Assembly: GCA_963931055.1 (NCBI GenBank)
Contig: OZ006987.1
Location: 496,001 to 560,000, forward strand
Origin: Coprenecus sp949297365
GTDB lineage: Bacteria; Bacteroidota; Bacteroidia; Bacteroidales; UBA932
DNA length: 64,000 bases
Direction: 5' to 3'
Below the pieces are notes generated by a model. That model did not search any database. It had not been told where the DNA came from and saw only the letters and a program-made list of their open reading frames with translations. Of the stretch, positions 8,237 to 17,374 are shown in pieces. Positions within the stretch are counted from its first letter, which is position 1. Each line of letters starts with the position of its first letter. A program made the position numbers and the translations under genes.

Positions 8237-9145
8237 ATGACAAAGGACATTCTGGACAAGTACATCTGGCTGGTGGACACCATTCACCAGGCCGGCCGCA
8301 TCACCCTGGCCGAGATCAACGAAAAGTGGCACAGATCACCTATCTGCGACGGCTGCGACATCCCGCGGAGGACATTCCACAACTGGAAGAACGCGATTCA
8401 GGACACATTTGACATCAACATCGAGTGCGACCGGCGCAGCGGATACCGCTACTACATCGAGCACCCGGAGGACATGACCAACGGAGCCATGCGCACCTGG
8501 CTTCTCAATACATTCACGGTAAACAACATCATCAACGAGAGCCGCAGCCTGAGCAGGCGGATTCTCTTCGAGAACGTCCCTTCCGGGCAGAAATACCTGA
8601 CCTCCATCATCGAGGCCATGCAGAAGAACCTGGAGATCCGGCTGGTACACGAAAGCTACTGGCACGACGGCCCCTCCGCCTACACCGTGCAGCCGTGGTG
8701 CCTGAAGATATTCAACCAGAGATGGTATGTCTCAGGTCACTGCCACGAGAGAAACGGATTCAGGACATTTGCCCTTGACAGGATACAGGAGCTGACCGTA
8801 CTGGACACCGTTTTTGAATACCCCAAGGACTTCAACGCTGAAGAGTACTTCGCCGATTTCTTCGGCATCATCACCTCCTCGGAAATAGGCAAGGAGATCA
8901 TCCGCATCAAGGCCTACGGCCTGCAAGTCAACTACCTGCGGTCACTGCCGCTGCATCACAGCCAGAAAGAGACCGAGAAAGACCCCGCCGGAGAATGGGC
9001 CGTCTTCGAATACCGCCTCCGCCCGGCCACCGACTTCGTCTTCGAACTGCTCAAGCATGGAAGCCTGCTGGAAGTCCTCTCACCGATATGGCTGCGCGAG
9101 AGCATAGCCCGCGACATCCGGGAAATGGCCGCCCGGTATAAATAA
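8237..9145 (+). CDS. WYL-domain transcriptional regulator
   Basis: 302 residues from ATG 8237. An N-terminal winged-helix region (about 1-70, with TLAEINEKW and PRRTFHNWKNAIQ) is followed by a WYL ligand-sensing domain (HESYWHDGPSAYTVQPWCLKIFNQRWYVSGH, about 130-160) and a WCX-like C-terminus (VFELLKHGSLLEVLSPIWLRE). Such proteins bind DNA and sense small molecules or nucleic acid; targets here are unknown. An upstream ATG at 8195 would place the start before the promoter box. It stands alone, divergent from mazG, with a perfect dyad in its promoter. Confidence 0.88.
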   Translation: MTKDILDKYIWLVDTIHQAGRITLAEINEKWHRSPICDGCDIPRRTFHNWKNAIQDTFDINIECDRRSGYRYYIEHPEDMTNGAMRTWLLNTFTVNNIINESRSLSRRILFENVPSGQKYLTSIIEAMQKNLEIRLVHESYWHDGPSAYTVQPWCLKIFNQRWYVSGHCHERNGFRTFALDRIQELTVLDTVFEYPKDFNAEEYFADFFGIITSSEIGKEIIRIKAYGLQVNYLRSLPLHHSQKETEKDPAGEWAVFEYRLRPATDFVFELLKHGSLLEVLSPIWLRESIARDIREMAARYK

Positions 9146-9238
9146 TTTATTTCCTTGGATTTTTTCCTTTTTCAGCGATTTATTTGTTTGGATAATTTCA
9201 TTTTGCTATTTTTACACACCGAAACAAAACGCTTTTAC

Positions 9239-10627
9239 ATGTATTGCAAAAGGCTTATCGACAAATATCTATCGGAATGGGCATCAAGAGATATCCACAA
9301 GCCATTGTTGCTTAGAGGCGCCAGACAGGTAGGAAAATCCACGGCCGTTCAGGAACTATCTAAAAAGTTTGAGAATTTTGTCGAGATAAACTTTGAGAAG
9401 CAGCCTAAATACAAAGCCCTGTTCAAAGATGACTTGGATGTCAAGCGCATTGTACCACAAATATCCGCCATGCACGGAACATCTATTGAACCAGGTAAAA
9501 CGCTCTTATTCCTTGATGAGGTTCAGGAATGCCCGCAGGCCATTATGGCTTTACGCTTTTTCAAGGAGGATATGCCTGATCTTCATGTTATTGCTGCCGG
9601 TTCTCTCCTTGAGTTTGCATTAAAAGAACTTCCCACATTCGGAGTCGGAAGAATACATTCAATGTTCATGTATCCAATGACTTTTGATGAATTTCTTGAA
9701 GCAAATGGTCAGCAGCTGCTCATTGAAGCCCGCAATCAAGCCTCTATAGACAATCCTCTCCCTGAGCCTTTGCATGACAAATTGGTAGAATTTCTCCGTA
9801 CCTACATGCTTGTCGGAGGAATGCCTGAATCCGTCAAGACTTGGGTTGAGTATCACGATTATATAAGATGCCAGGAAGTGCAGGATGACATTGTCGTCAC
9901 ATATGAGGATGATTTCCCGAAATACAAGAAAAGTGCAGATCCGGTATTGCTGTGCCAGACATTGCGGAGTGCGGCTGTTCAGGCTACTAAAAAGTTCATA
10001 TACTCAAAAGTCGGTCCCGGTTATAAGACTGTAGAAGTGAAGAAAGCAGTAGAGCTGCTGGCTCTTGCAGGAATCCTGCATCCCGTAACACATACAGACG
10101 CCAATGGTCTGCCTTTGGGCAGCGAGGAAGATAAGTCGTATCAAAAGATGCTGTTACTTGACACAGGACTATTGCTTCGCCTATTGAACATGTCGTTAGG
10201 CGATATATCTGAACTGACAACGCAGATTCTGACAGCGAGTGCTGCTGATTTAGTAAATAAAGGACCGATGGCAGAACTGGTAACAGGACTTGAAATGCTG
10301 CATAATATGAGTCCGAATATCCGTCACGATCTATACTATTGGGTAAGACATGCAAAAAATTCCCAAGCAGAGGTAGACTATATATCCAGTTATTTGCAGG
10401 TAGTTGTTCCTATCGAGGTCAAAGCTGACACACAAGGCGGGATGAAGAGCCTGTGGTCGTTTATGCGTGATAAAAAACTTCATTATGCCATTCGATGCTC
10501 AATGGAGAATTTTGGAAAATTCGACTATGTGGATAACGAGGACAATGCCGAAGTAAGACATGTCCGAATCTGTCCAATGTATGCTGTTTCCAAAATAGAA
10601 GATATAAAACAAGGTATTGAAAAATAA
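9239..10627 (+). CDS. AAA-family ATPase with DUF4143 domain
   Basis: 462 residues from ATG 9239 (MYCKRLIDKYL is the usual start of the family; the reading frame stays open upstream but is AT-rich intergenic). Walker A GARQVGKST, Walker B LLFLDEVQECP and sensor LHVIAAGSLLEFAL precede the DUF4143 region, which ends in a PD-(D/E)XK-like IEVKAD motif. These proteins are abundant in Bacteroidota and of unknown function. Base composition is more AT-rich than the neighbouring WYL and bcp genes, which suggests separate acquisition. Confidence 0.87.
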   Translation: MYCKRLIDKYLSEWASRDIHKPLLLRGARQVGKSTAVQELSKKFENFVEINFEKQPKYKALFKDDLDVKRIVPQISAMHGTSIEPGKTLLFLDEVQECPQAIMALRFFKEDMPDLHVIAAGSLLEFALKELPTFGVGRIHSMFMYPMTFDEFLEANGQQLLIEARNQASIDNPLPEPLHDKLVEFLRTYMLVGGMPESVKTWVEYHDYIRCQEVQDDIVVTYEDDFPKYKKSADPVLLCQTLRSAAVQATKKFIYSKVGPGYKTVEVKKAVELLALAGILHPVTHTDANGLPLGSEEDKSYQKMLLLDTGLLLRLLNMSLGDISELTTQILTASAADLVNKGPMAELVTGLEMLHNMSPNIRHDLYYWVRHAKNSQAEVDYISSYLQVVVPIEVKADTQGGMKSLWSFMRDKKLHYAIRCSMENFGKFDYVDNEDNAEVRHVRICPMYAVSKIEDIKQGIEK

Positions 10628-10646
10628 TATATTCAATTAAAGAACT

Positions 10647-11093
10647 ATGCTTCAGAAAGGAGACAAAGCCCCGTACTTCGAGGGCACGGACCAGGACGGC
10701 AACATCATCCGCCTGAGTGATTTTGCAGGACGAAGACTCGTCCTCTACTTCTACCCCAAGGACAGCACCCCCGGCTGCACCGCCGAGGCCTGTGACCTCA
10801 GGGACAACTATGAAAGATTCCTCAGCCAGGGCTACGCCGTGGTGGGAGTCAGCAAGGACAGCGTGGCCTCGCACCGGAAATTCATAGAAAAATACTCCCT
10901 GCCCTTCCCCCTGATATCCGATCCTGACACGGTCATCCTGCAAGCCTACGAGGCCTGGGGCGAGAAGAAGAACTACGGCAAGGTCAGCATGGGCACCCTG
11001 CGCAAGACCTACATCATAGATGAGCAGGGCACCATCACCGACATCATCTCCAAGGTGGACACCAAGAACCACACCGCCCAGATCCTCAAATAA
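10647..11093 (+). CDS. bcp: Thiol peroxidase, Bcp-type peroxiredoxin
   Basis: 148 residues. YPKDSTPGCTAEACDLRD gives the peroxidatic C44 and the resolving C49, the CXXXXC pair of the BCP/PrxQ group. It reduces peroxides with thioredoxin in the cytoplasm. 19 bp after the ATPase gene; no obvious own TAnnTTTG box. Confidence 0.94.
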   Translation: MLQKGDKAPYFEGTDQDGNIIRLSDFAGRRLVLYFYPKDSTPGCTAEACDLRDNYERFLSQGYAVVGVSKDSVASHRKFIEKYSLPFPLISDPDTVILQAYEAWGEKKNYGKVSMGTLRKTYIIDEQGTITDIISKVDTKNHTAQILK

Positions 11094-11118
11094 CCCCAGC
11101 CGCCCGAAACAATAAAAC

Positions 11119-11153
11119 AGTTCACAACTTTGTGGTCCACAAAGTTGTGAACT
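11119..11153. promoter_or_regulatory. 35-bp perfect palindrome upstream of an AAA ATPase gene
   Basis: Arms of 17 bases at 11119-11135 and 11137-11153 around a single central T; the core half-site is TTCACAACTTTGTGG. It has no T-run after it and overlaps the expected -33 region (TTG at 11145-11147, 20 bases before the -7 box at 11168). An operator is therefore more likely than a terminator for bcp, although the hairpin could serve as both. Confidence 0.6.
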
Positions 11154-11167
11154 TTTACAATTTTCAC

Positions 11168-11175
11168 TACATTTG
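11168..11175 (+). promoter_or_regulatory. -7 promoter box of the ATPase gene at 11194
   Basis: TACATTTG, an exact TAnnTTTG match, 18 bases before the ATG. Confidence 0.6.
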
Positions 11176-11193
11176 TCGGCAAAACAATGATTT

Positions 11194-12318
11194 ATGGAAA
11201 AAACATTCGTATTTGGAGTATCTGTAGAAGGTGACAATTTTACCGACAGAACACAGGAGACCAAAAGAATCAGGTCTAACTTTGAGAACGGAGTAAATAC
11301 GATTCTTATATCACCAAGGCGCATAGGTAAAACGTCCTTAGTCAAAAAAGTATGTTCCTCGATTACAGATCCCAGCATAAAAACCATTTACATGGACATT
11401 TATGACTGCAGGAACGAATACGATTTCTATACCCGCTTCGCCACCTCTGTACTACAAGGAACCTCGTCAAGAATCGAGCATGCACTGGAGTCTGCCAAGG
11501 AATTCCTCGGCAGACTGGCACCGGCAATATCCGTATCCCCCGACCCTTCTCACGAATTCTCAATATCCTTGGGAATAAAGCCCAAGAACATCGAGCCGGA
11601 AACTATATTGTCCCTTCCGGAAAAAATAGCCCGGAAAAAGCGAGCGCACATCGTCATCTGCATAGACGAATTCCAACAGATAGGAGAATTCCCCGATTCT
11701 CTCACCGTCCAGAAACGTCTGCGCGGCTCATGGCAGCATCAGCAGTCCACCTCATACTGCCTCTTCGGAAGCAAAAAACACATGATGGAGAACATCTTTC
11801 AAAGCAGGCGCATGCCGTTTTACATGTTCGGAGACACATTCTACCTGAAGCCCATTCCGACCGGTGAATGGATTCCGTTCATACAGTCCAGATTCGCCTC
11901 AAAGGGGAAATTCATTACAGCAGAACTTGCCGAAAAGATCTGCAGCACCGTAGACAATCACTCTTCCTACGTCCAGCAGCTCGCATGGAACGTCCTGCTG
12001 CAGACTGACAGCAATGCGACGGAACAAAATCTGAAAGACGCTGTCGAAGAACTCCTCAACCAATGCTCCTCTCTATTCACCCAGCAGACAGAATCTCTTT
12101 CATCCTACCAGATGAATTTCCTCAAGGCAGTCTGCTCCGGCATCCATTCCGGCTTCGGACACAAGGAAGTCACAGACCGTTTCGACCTAGGCTCCAAATC
12201 CAACATCGCCCGTATCCAGAAAAGTTTGACAGACAAAGAGCTCATTGATAAAATAGACGGCCGTACCGTCATCGCCGACCCCGTACTCCGTCTCTGGCTC
12301 ACCTCACAATATCTATAA
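11194..12318 (+). CDS. AAA ATPase of the archaeal-ATPase type (PF01637-like)
   Basis: 374 residues. Walker A SPRRIGKTSL (about 39-48), Walker B IVICIDEFQQI (about 152-162) and sensor-1 region STSYCLFGSKKHMM. The C-terminal 120 residues look like a winged-helix (HSGFGHKEVTDRFDLGSKSNIARIQKSLTDKELI). It belongs to the STAND-like ATPase group common as solitary genes in Bacteroidota; function unknown. It has its own promoter with a long palindrome and converges with the exonuclease gene, whose end is 14 bp away. Confidence 0.82.
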   Translation: MEKTFVFGVSVEGDNFTDRTQETKRIRSNFENGVNTILISPRRIGKTSLVKKVCSSITDPSIKTIYMDIYDCRNEYDFYTRFATSVLQGTSSRIEHALESAKEFLGRLAPAISVSPDPSHEFSISLGIKPKNIEPETILSLPEKIARKKRAHIVICIDEFQQIGEFPDSLTVQKRLRGSWQHQQSTSYCLFGSKKHMMENIFQSRRMPFYMFGDTFYLKPIPTGEWIPFIQSRFASKGKFITAELAEKICSTVDNHSSYVQQLAWNVLLQTDSNATEQNLKDAVEELLNQCSSLFTQQTESLSSYQMNFLKAVCSGIHSGFGHKEVTDRFDLGSKSNIARIQKSLTDKELIDKIDGRTVIADPVLRLWLTSQYL

Positions 12319-12331
12319 CTATCAAACACTT

Positions 12332-12826
12332 TTACAAAATCCTCAGGGCAATGGCGGCGCAGGCCTCGGCGTCGGCCAGGGCGTGGTGGTGCTGCGTGAG
12401 GTCGTAGCCGCAGCGGGCTGCAACGGTCTGGAGCTGATGATTCGGTAGCTGCAGTCCGAAAACACGGCGGGAAGCCCTGCAGGTACAATGAAAAACATAC
12501 TCCGGGTAATCCATGCGGTACATTTGGAACACAGCCCGCAGACATCCCTCGTCGAAAGGACTGTTGTGGGCCACCAGCGGCAGTCCTTCTATCAGCGGAG
12601 CCACCTTCTCCCACACATATGGAAATACCGGCGCATCGGCAGTATCCTCCAAGGCAAGGCCGTGTACCCGGGTATTCCAGTAACTGTAATACTCCGGCTC
12701 GGGCCGTATGAGGCTGTAGAAGCGATCTATTATCTCTCCACCCCGCACAACCACTACTCCCACGCTGCACACACTGGTACGCTGCTCATTGGCTGTCTCG
12801 AAATCTATGGCTGCAAAATCTTTCAT
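12332..12826 (-). CDS. DnaQ-like 3'-5' exonuclease
   Basis: 164 residues with DEDDh motifs: AIDFETAN (D8, E10) for ExoI, HNSPFDEGCL for ExoII and HHALADAEACA for ExoIII. A short stand-alone proofreading-type exonuclease domain with no polymerase or BRCT/helicase fusion. It follows the phosphoesterase gene by 4 bp on the same strand, so the two form an operon. Confidence 0.9.
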   Translation of the reverse strand: MKDFAAIDFETANEQRTSVCSVGVVVVRGGEIIDRFYSLIRPEPEYYSYWNTRVHGLALEDTADAPVFPYVWEKVAPLIEGLPLVAHNSPFDEGCLRAVFQMYRMDYPEYVFHCTCRASRRVFGLQLPNHQLQTVAARCGYDLTQHHHALADAEACAAIALRIL

Positions 12827-12830
12827 GGGC

Positions 12831-13502
12831 TCAAAGATAAAGATAAAGGCCGTTGCGTAGGCAGTCGCAGAACACTATCTTGCCGCCGCCTGGGCCGGTA
12901 TGCTCGGTCACTTCCGCAACCCGGTTGTGCCCGACTATCTGGGTAAAGCCGTGCAGAGGATCCTCCAGCTCGCTTTTATCTGCCCAGAATATGCCGCCGG
13001 TATCACCACGGCGGCCTCCACGGACATAGCCGACACGGAGAAGCGCCGGCATCTGGTCGGCCGCCGGATTATTCAGCTGTTCCGCCACAGACCGAGAAGC
13101 ATCACCGCAGAAATCGTAATCGAACCACAGCTGCGACACACCGGCATGAGTAAACAGATATTCTCCGTCCTGAAACGCATACTGGAACAAACCAATATTA
13201 TTCAGAAACATCCATGAGGCCGCCTCCGCTATCTCCATATCGAAACGGGTACCGACGCACGCATCCTCACAGAAATAGTGCAGGTCGTGATTGCCTAACA
13301 GCAGCACCACATCCTCCGGCCTGTTCCGCTTCAACTCTATGATTGCCCGAAGATTGTCCAAAAGTTTTCCCTTATGTACATACCCGTACGGATCCAGATA
13401 GTCCCCGAGAAAGACCACCCGACACCCAGGATGCGCCTCCACCACATCCCGCCACAGGTCCAGTCCGTGTACGTCCCCTATCGCTATCGTCGCCTTTTCC
13501 AT
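12831..13502 (-). CDS. Calcineurin-like metallophosphoesterase
   Basis: 223 residues with GDVHG (D10, H12), GDYLDPYG, LLGNHDLHYF and a C-terminal GHNRVAEV. These are the metal ligands of the Ser/Thr phosphatase-like family (ApaH/PrpE relatives). Substrate unknown: protein phosphatase, diadenosine polyphosphate hydrolase or nucleotidase are all possible. First gene of a two-gene leftward operon with the exonuclease. Confidence 0.88.
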   Translation of the reverse strand: MEKATIAIGDVHGLDLWRDVVEAHPGCRVVFLGDYLDPYGYVHKGKLLDNLRAIIELKRNRPEDVVLLLGNHDLHYFCEDACVGTRFDMEIAEAASWMFLNNIGLFQYAFQDGEYLFTHAGVSQLWFDYDFCGDASRSVAEQLNNPAADQMPALLRVGYVRGGRRGDTGGIFWADKSELEDPLHGFTQIVGHNRVAEVTEHTGPGGGKIVFCDCLRNGLYLYL

Positions 13503-13905
13503 ATTTCAAAAATAGTAAATTCTTTACCATTCTGCACCCTACCATGCAGTATTTTAACCAAAGCACTGACAATGTGATACTTAGTAATTATAGCAAAAAT
13601 ATCTATTTCTTAGGAATAAAAACATACTCCTTGCTACCTATGCGGATATGCTTTGCTTAACCGCCTAAAAGTTTTGCCGCATTTTGTAAATCACTCAGAC
13701 TCGAATAAGTCTGGAGATTGCCATTTGGGGAATTTAAACATTGTGCTTTGTCTTGTGCCCAACCTTACAGAAGAGCCGGTTAATAAATCAGTGCTTTCAG
13801 GCCGCAATAATACCGCTGACTTATGCCGAAACACAACACAGGCAAAATTTGGATTTACTATAAATTATTTATTACTTTGTAGTAAATGATTAAACTTATT
13901 TTACC
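13503..13905. other. AT-rich intergenic region with an orphan copy of the island promoter element
   Basis: No convincing gene. On the minus strand, TGTGTTGT and GGCATAAG at 13820-13840 are followed 7 bases on by a -7-like TATTATTG (13805-13812), the same layout as at 16276, 16946, 19886 and 20899. Only a 16-codon reading frame (MFKFPKWQSPDL...) follows leftward, so the gene it once drove is probably lost. Confidence 0.5.
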
Positions 13906-15606
13906 ATGAATAATACCACAGTAAAAGATGATATATTTTGGATTAACTTTGCCGAAGAACTGTCAAAAATTAGAGAAAAAGAACGCCAGAAATTACCATA
14001 TAATTTCAATCTTATTGACGAGCTTCATGCAAACGAGAACGCACACACCCGTATTCTACTTAAATTATTAAGTTACAATATATCCGAAGAATATGTATTT
14101 CTAAAGTCCTTCATTACCATGATGTGCGAGCATAATCCTGACTTGGCTTTCCCTTCCACACAAATCAATAAGCCCAGAATTGATTTCAATAAGGAGAACA
14201 TCGACGGACTCATTGAAGAACCATCTAAATACGCCATTATTATTGAGAATAAAATAAATTGGGCCACAGACCAGAATCTACAACTTGCCAGATATGTCGA
14301 CACTGTGAAGCGACACGGAATTCCAAACCGCAATATATTTGTAATTTACTTGACACTGGATGGTTCAAAAAAAGTTTCTTCAAACAGCTTACCAAATTCA
14401 CTAAGAGATGAACTTAAAAATGGCAATCGCTTTATTAAAATGAATTATAGAGACGATATACTTCCTTGGCTAAAACACTCTATTCTTCCTGAAATAAAAA
14501 TAAAAGAGCATCTAATTGAAAGCGGCATAAGGCAATACATTGATTATCTTGAAGGACGGCTTTGTTTAAGGAGATCAGAAGAACCAATAAAAACTATTAT
14601 GAATAAAACCATTAACGAAAAATTATTACAAGGTAAAACCACCTGTGAGCAATGGCAAATACTTAATAGCAGCATAAAAAATCTTGAAAGTTTGCTACAA
14701 GACTTTCATAATGCATCAGATGAGATAAAAAGGCCAATAATTGACAGTTTGGATACTATTACTAAAAACGCTTTCAGTGACACACTTACAAATAATCAGA
14801 TTCAAGAAAACGGTGGATACTATCAAATATTCCTTAATGGTATTGATCGGAATATCCATTTTGAATGGTGCCCTTTATCGGAAAACTATCTTTTTAATCA
14901 ATCCCATTACCGCATGGCGCTGCATGTTGAAGGAGATTCAAATAATTTAAACATGCTGAAATTGGCTAGAATAGATGAATTGCGTAATAAAGCAGAAGAA
15001 TACGAATTCTTTCTTCCTTTTAACGAGGGAAGAGGTGTTGACGCTATCTTTAAGGAATACTCAACCCCAAACAATACACCCTTTGCTGCACTTGACGAGT
15101 CCAATAAAACAAAATTTTTAGAGAGTTGCTATGAAGAAATTAAAGCTTTAAAAGGCATTATTGAGCGCACATTTCATAAATTTGACAAAGAGAACAAAAT
15201 TATTAACGAACTCTGTCATTCATTGCAAGAACTCACAGACTATCAATGGAGGTATTGGCCTGAAAATAATAACTGCGGTTGGGATATAGTTACAGATTTT
15301 AACAATGACACACACCTAATAGGAATCGAAGGTTCTTTTGCTGTCAACACCGACAGCGATATTGAATTCAGAAGCTATATTACCGTATGGCAAGCATATA
15401 ACTGGGACATCTATGAAAAATTATTAAAAGAAAGATATCCCAATCAACACATAGACAAGAAAGGCAAAAGAGTTTATTTACATTTACCCGTAATCTCAAT
15501 TGGCTATGATTTAAAATCTTGGAACGAGAAAAAAGAGCGTGTTGTCAATCATCTAAAAGAAACATTTGAATACATGAAACAGCTCACTTCTGAAATTGGT
15601 AGATAG
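13906..15606 (+). CDS. PD-(D/E)XK nuclease superfamily protein
   Basis: 566 residues. Nuclease motif near the N-terminus: D100 in NIDGLI, E114-x-K116 in IIIENKINWA, then Q124/Q126 and Y130 in QNLQLARY, as in the PDDEXK_4 family. The C-terminal 420 residues show no domain I recognise; WRYWPENNNCGWDIVTDF may be a binding region. Much more AT-rich than the host genes, with its own terminator, which suggests horizontal transfer. Solitary PDDEXK proteins of this type may act in defence or repair; nothing here proves either. Confidence 0.75.
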   Translation: MNNTTVKDDIFWINFAEELSKIREKERQKLPYNFNLIDELHANENAHTRILLKLLSYNISEEYVFLKSFITMMCEHNPDLAFPSTQINKPRIDFNKENIDGLIEEPSKYAIIIENKINWATDQNLQLARYVDTVKRHGIPNRNIFVIYLTLDGSKKVSSNSLPNSLRDELKNGNRFIKMNYRDDILPWLKHSILPEIKIKEHLIESGIRQYIDYLEGRLCLRRSEEPIKTIMNKTINEKLLQGKTTCEQWQILNSSIKNLESLLQDFHNASDEIKRPIIDSLDTITKNAFSDTLTNNQIQENGGYYQIFLNGIDRNIHFEWCPLSENYLFNQSHYRMALHVEGDSNNLNMLKLARIDELRNKAEEYEFFLPFNEGRGVDAIFKEYSTPNNTPFAALDESNKTKFLESCYEEIKALKGIIERTFHKFDKENKIINELCHSLQELTDYQWRYWPENNNCGWDIVTDFNNDTHLIGIEGSFAVNTDSDIEFRSYITVWQAYNWDIYEKLLKERYPNQHIDKKGKRVYLHLPVISIGYDLKSWNEKKERVVNHLKETFEYMKQLTSEIGR

Positions 15607-15626
15607 TCCGATATTACTAAAAACTG

Positions 15627-15672
15627 AGAGAGGATTTTTATCATGACACAATAAATATGGTGAATCCTCTCT
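15627..15672 (+). terminator. Rho-independent-like terminator of the PD-(D/E)XK gene
   Basis: Arms AGAGAGGATT at 15627-15636 and AATCCTCTCT at 15663-15672, followed by TTATTTTATATT. Starts 21 bases after the stop codon. Confidence 0.65.
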
Positions 15673-15772
15673 TTATTTTATATTGTTTATAAATTATTCC
15701 ACTAAGTCGTTATAGCAGAATTTATTGGAGGTGCTACGAGAATTTTGGGCCGCTTGCAGCCTTGCGTATGAA

Positions 15773-16259
15773 TCAAACACTTACTCCAAAACCACCGTTT
15801 TTCAACAGCCGGTCGTAGAGGACAATGCTTCCGGCCACCGACACGTTTAGAGAGAACTCTCCGGGAATCTGCACCACATCCGTACAATGCTCCAGTGCCT
15901 CCTGCGACAGGCCGTTGTTTCCGAACCAAGCAGATATACCGCACGCTCCGGATGCCTGTATCGGGCGAGCGGGACACTGCGCTCATCCAATTCAATGCCA
16001 ACTAATCGCGCATCCTTGGGTAGCGAACTGTAAAATTGCCCGAAACTCTCATACTCAAACAGAGGGACATGCCTCCAACTCTTCAACGTGTCTGTCGCTA
16101 CCGGTTTATAATGACCTACCACAAACATGAAATCGGCCTTCATGATATGGGCCGTCCGCCACAATGTTCCGACATTCTTAGCCGTGCGCGGATACTCGAT
16201 ACCGATACCGAAAAAAACCGTCCGCTCTGCGGCACTACAACATTAGGATATTGTTCCAT
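15773..16259 (-). pseudogene. SpoU/TrmH-family RNA methyltransferase, frameshifted
   Basis: Joined across three frames the region reads as one SpoU methyltransferase: start MEQYPN (16259), then FFGIGIEYPRTAKNVGTLWRTAH, LPKDARLVGIELDERS, HPERAVYLLGSE, and after a second shift NNGLSQEALEHC, VQIPGEFSLNVSVAGSIVLYDRLL. The breaks fall in homopolymers: a T7 run near 16210 that needs one more T (or two fewer), and an A run near 15937 that needs one more A. Motif 2 and motif 3 of the knot are recognisable. Natural decay is likely; a sequencing error in both runs cannot be excluded. Its promoter resembles those of three other genes of the island. Confidence 0.8.
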
Positions 16260-16275
16260 AATTTTTAATTTTTCG

Positions 16276-16311
16276 CAAATGTCTCTCTTGGTTGTGCCGC
16301 AACACAGCACA
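16276..16311 (-). promoter_or_regulatory. Island-type promoter/operator of the methyltransferase pseudogene
   Basis: Minus strand: TGTGCTGT-N5-GGCACAAC (16291-16311), 7-base gap, then GACATTTG (16276-16283), one mismatch from TAnnTTTG. Same spacing as the elements at 16946, 19886 and 20899. Confidence 0.6.
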
Positions 16312-16571
16312 ACACGCAATAATAAAATTCCCCATTCCCACCCTCGTACCATCAGCAGTCAGTATATGGTGATAAATCTTAAAACGGCATCGTCGGCCAT
16401 GCGTCTTGCATCTATGCCACCGGGTCAGGGTGATGATGCTGGAATGACGATTGAACGGCACTGCTCCCGGTTCCCGCCGGCAGCTCCTTTACCCCATGTT
16501 CTTTTCCGTTTACAAGGATTTCCTTGATACAGAATTATACTCGCCCTGAAAATGATACTACTCCTTATAGT
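16312..16571. other. Intergenic, no recognisable gene
   Basis: About 260 bases between the SpoU pseudogene promoter and the end of the DIP1984-like gene. Open frames here lack any family resemblance and no hairpin with a T-run was seen; probably remnant DNA. Confidence 0.4.
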
Positions 16572-16919
16572 TTAAGTCAATGGTTCAAGATAGAACATCC
16601 AGTTGCTCTCCTGGATTTTCAAATCCACTTTCCGCAACTCGGCCGAAAGACTGTCTATCTTCTTTCTCAATTTCACCGTATCCACAGTCCTTACGTACTT
16701 TATCTCGTTACGGCTGTACCGGCTCTCCTTCTCCGCCGCTACCTTCAACACATTCCGCAGCGTGCCGACCTCCAATGTCAAGGCATCCTTTCTGGCAATC
16801 ATCCGGGTAATGGGCACATCGCCCTCCTGGATCTTCACCACTGATTTGAGCCGGTCCTCTATCTGCATGATTCTTTTCTGCAAGTCCGCTCTGACGCATA
16901 ATGCTTCCGCTAATTTCAT
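16572..16919 (-). CDS. DIP1984-family protein with a shortened middle
   Basis: 115 residues from ATG 16919 (MKLAEALCVRADLQKR is the family start). The N-terminus up to VKIQEGDVP and the C-terminus from ARKDALTLEVGTLRNVL to KIQESNW match the family, but the helical segment normally lying between them (about 35-40 residues ending in the INRTN region) is missing with the frame kept. Mostly alpha-helical, probably coiled. Function of the family is unknown (annotated septicolysin-like in some genomes without clear support). It could still be expressed: the promoter is intact. Confidence 0.72.
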   Translation of the reverse strand: MKLAEALCVRADLQKRIMQIEDRLKSVVKIQEGDVPITRMIARKDALTLEVGTLRNVLKVAAEKESRYSRNEIKYVRTVDTVKLRKKIDSLSAELRKVDLKIQESNWMFYLEPLT

Positions 16920-16945
16920 CTCTTCTAGTTTTATTGATTCTGCGA

Positions 16946-16981
16946 CAAAATTAGCGGCCACTTACGCCAAACCACAGCACA
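16946..16981 (-). promoter_or_regulatory. Island-type promoter/operator of the DIP1984-like gene
   Basis: Minus strand: TGTGCTGT-N5-GGCGTAAG (16961-16981), 7-base gap, TAATTTTG (16946-16953, exact TAnnTTTG). The -7 box is 27 bases from the ATG at 16919. Confidence 0.65.
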
Positions 16982-17374
16982 TGCAAAAAGATTTGAATTT
17001 AATACGAACTATTTTTTATGATTATCCGCAAAGTTACCCCTACAGCCTTCACTTAACTTTTATGCAAAATGCAATCCCCGGTCAATCAGTAGATTGAGAT
17101 ATGACTAAAAGTAAAGTGATGATGTCGGAAGGATTGAATCGGAAGAACGGGGCTGAGAGATGGGCAGCGCGGTTGTTCTTGGCTGCTGGACACCAAGCCC
17201 CGTATGTTGCGCCGGCGGGATTGCGACCTGACCATTGACCGCAAGCATCCAGCGGCTCTCAACCTGACCCATAAGGCACCTGATTCAATCATAATCAGAT
17301 ATCAATCAGCAACTATTGAAGCATAACGTTTGAGATTCCTGATATTCCGTTTAAACGTTGCAGATGCCTCTAGC
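16982..17374. other. Intergenic, no recognisable gene
   Basis: About 390 bases. A minus-strand TAACTTTG box occurs near 17029-17036 but no gene start follows it before the DIP1984-like promoter. Short open frames show no family resemblance. Confidence 0.4.

Noticed and set aside
10461..11387. Minus-strand frame of 308 codons over bcp
   Set aside because: Shadow of bcp and of the palindrome; bcp carries both catalytic cysteines in frame.
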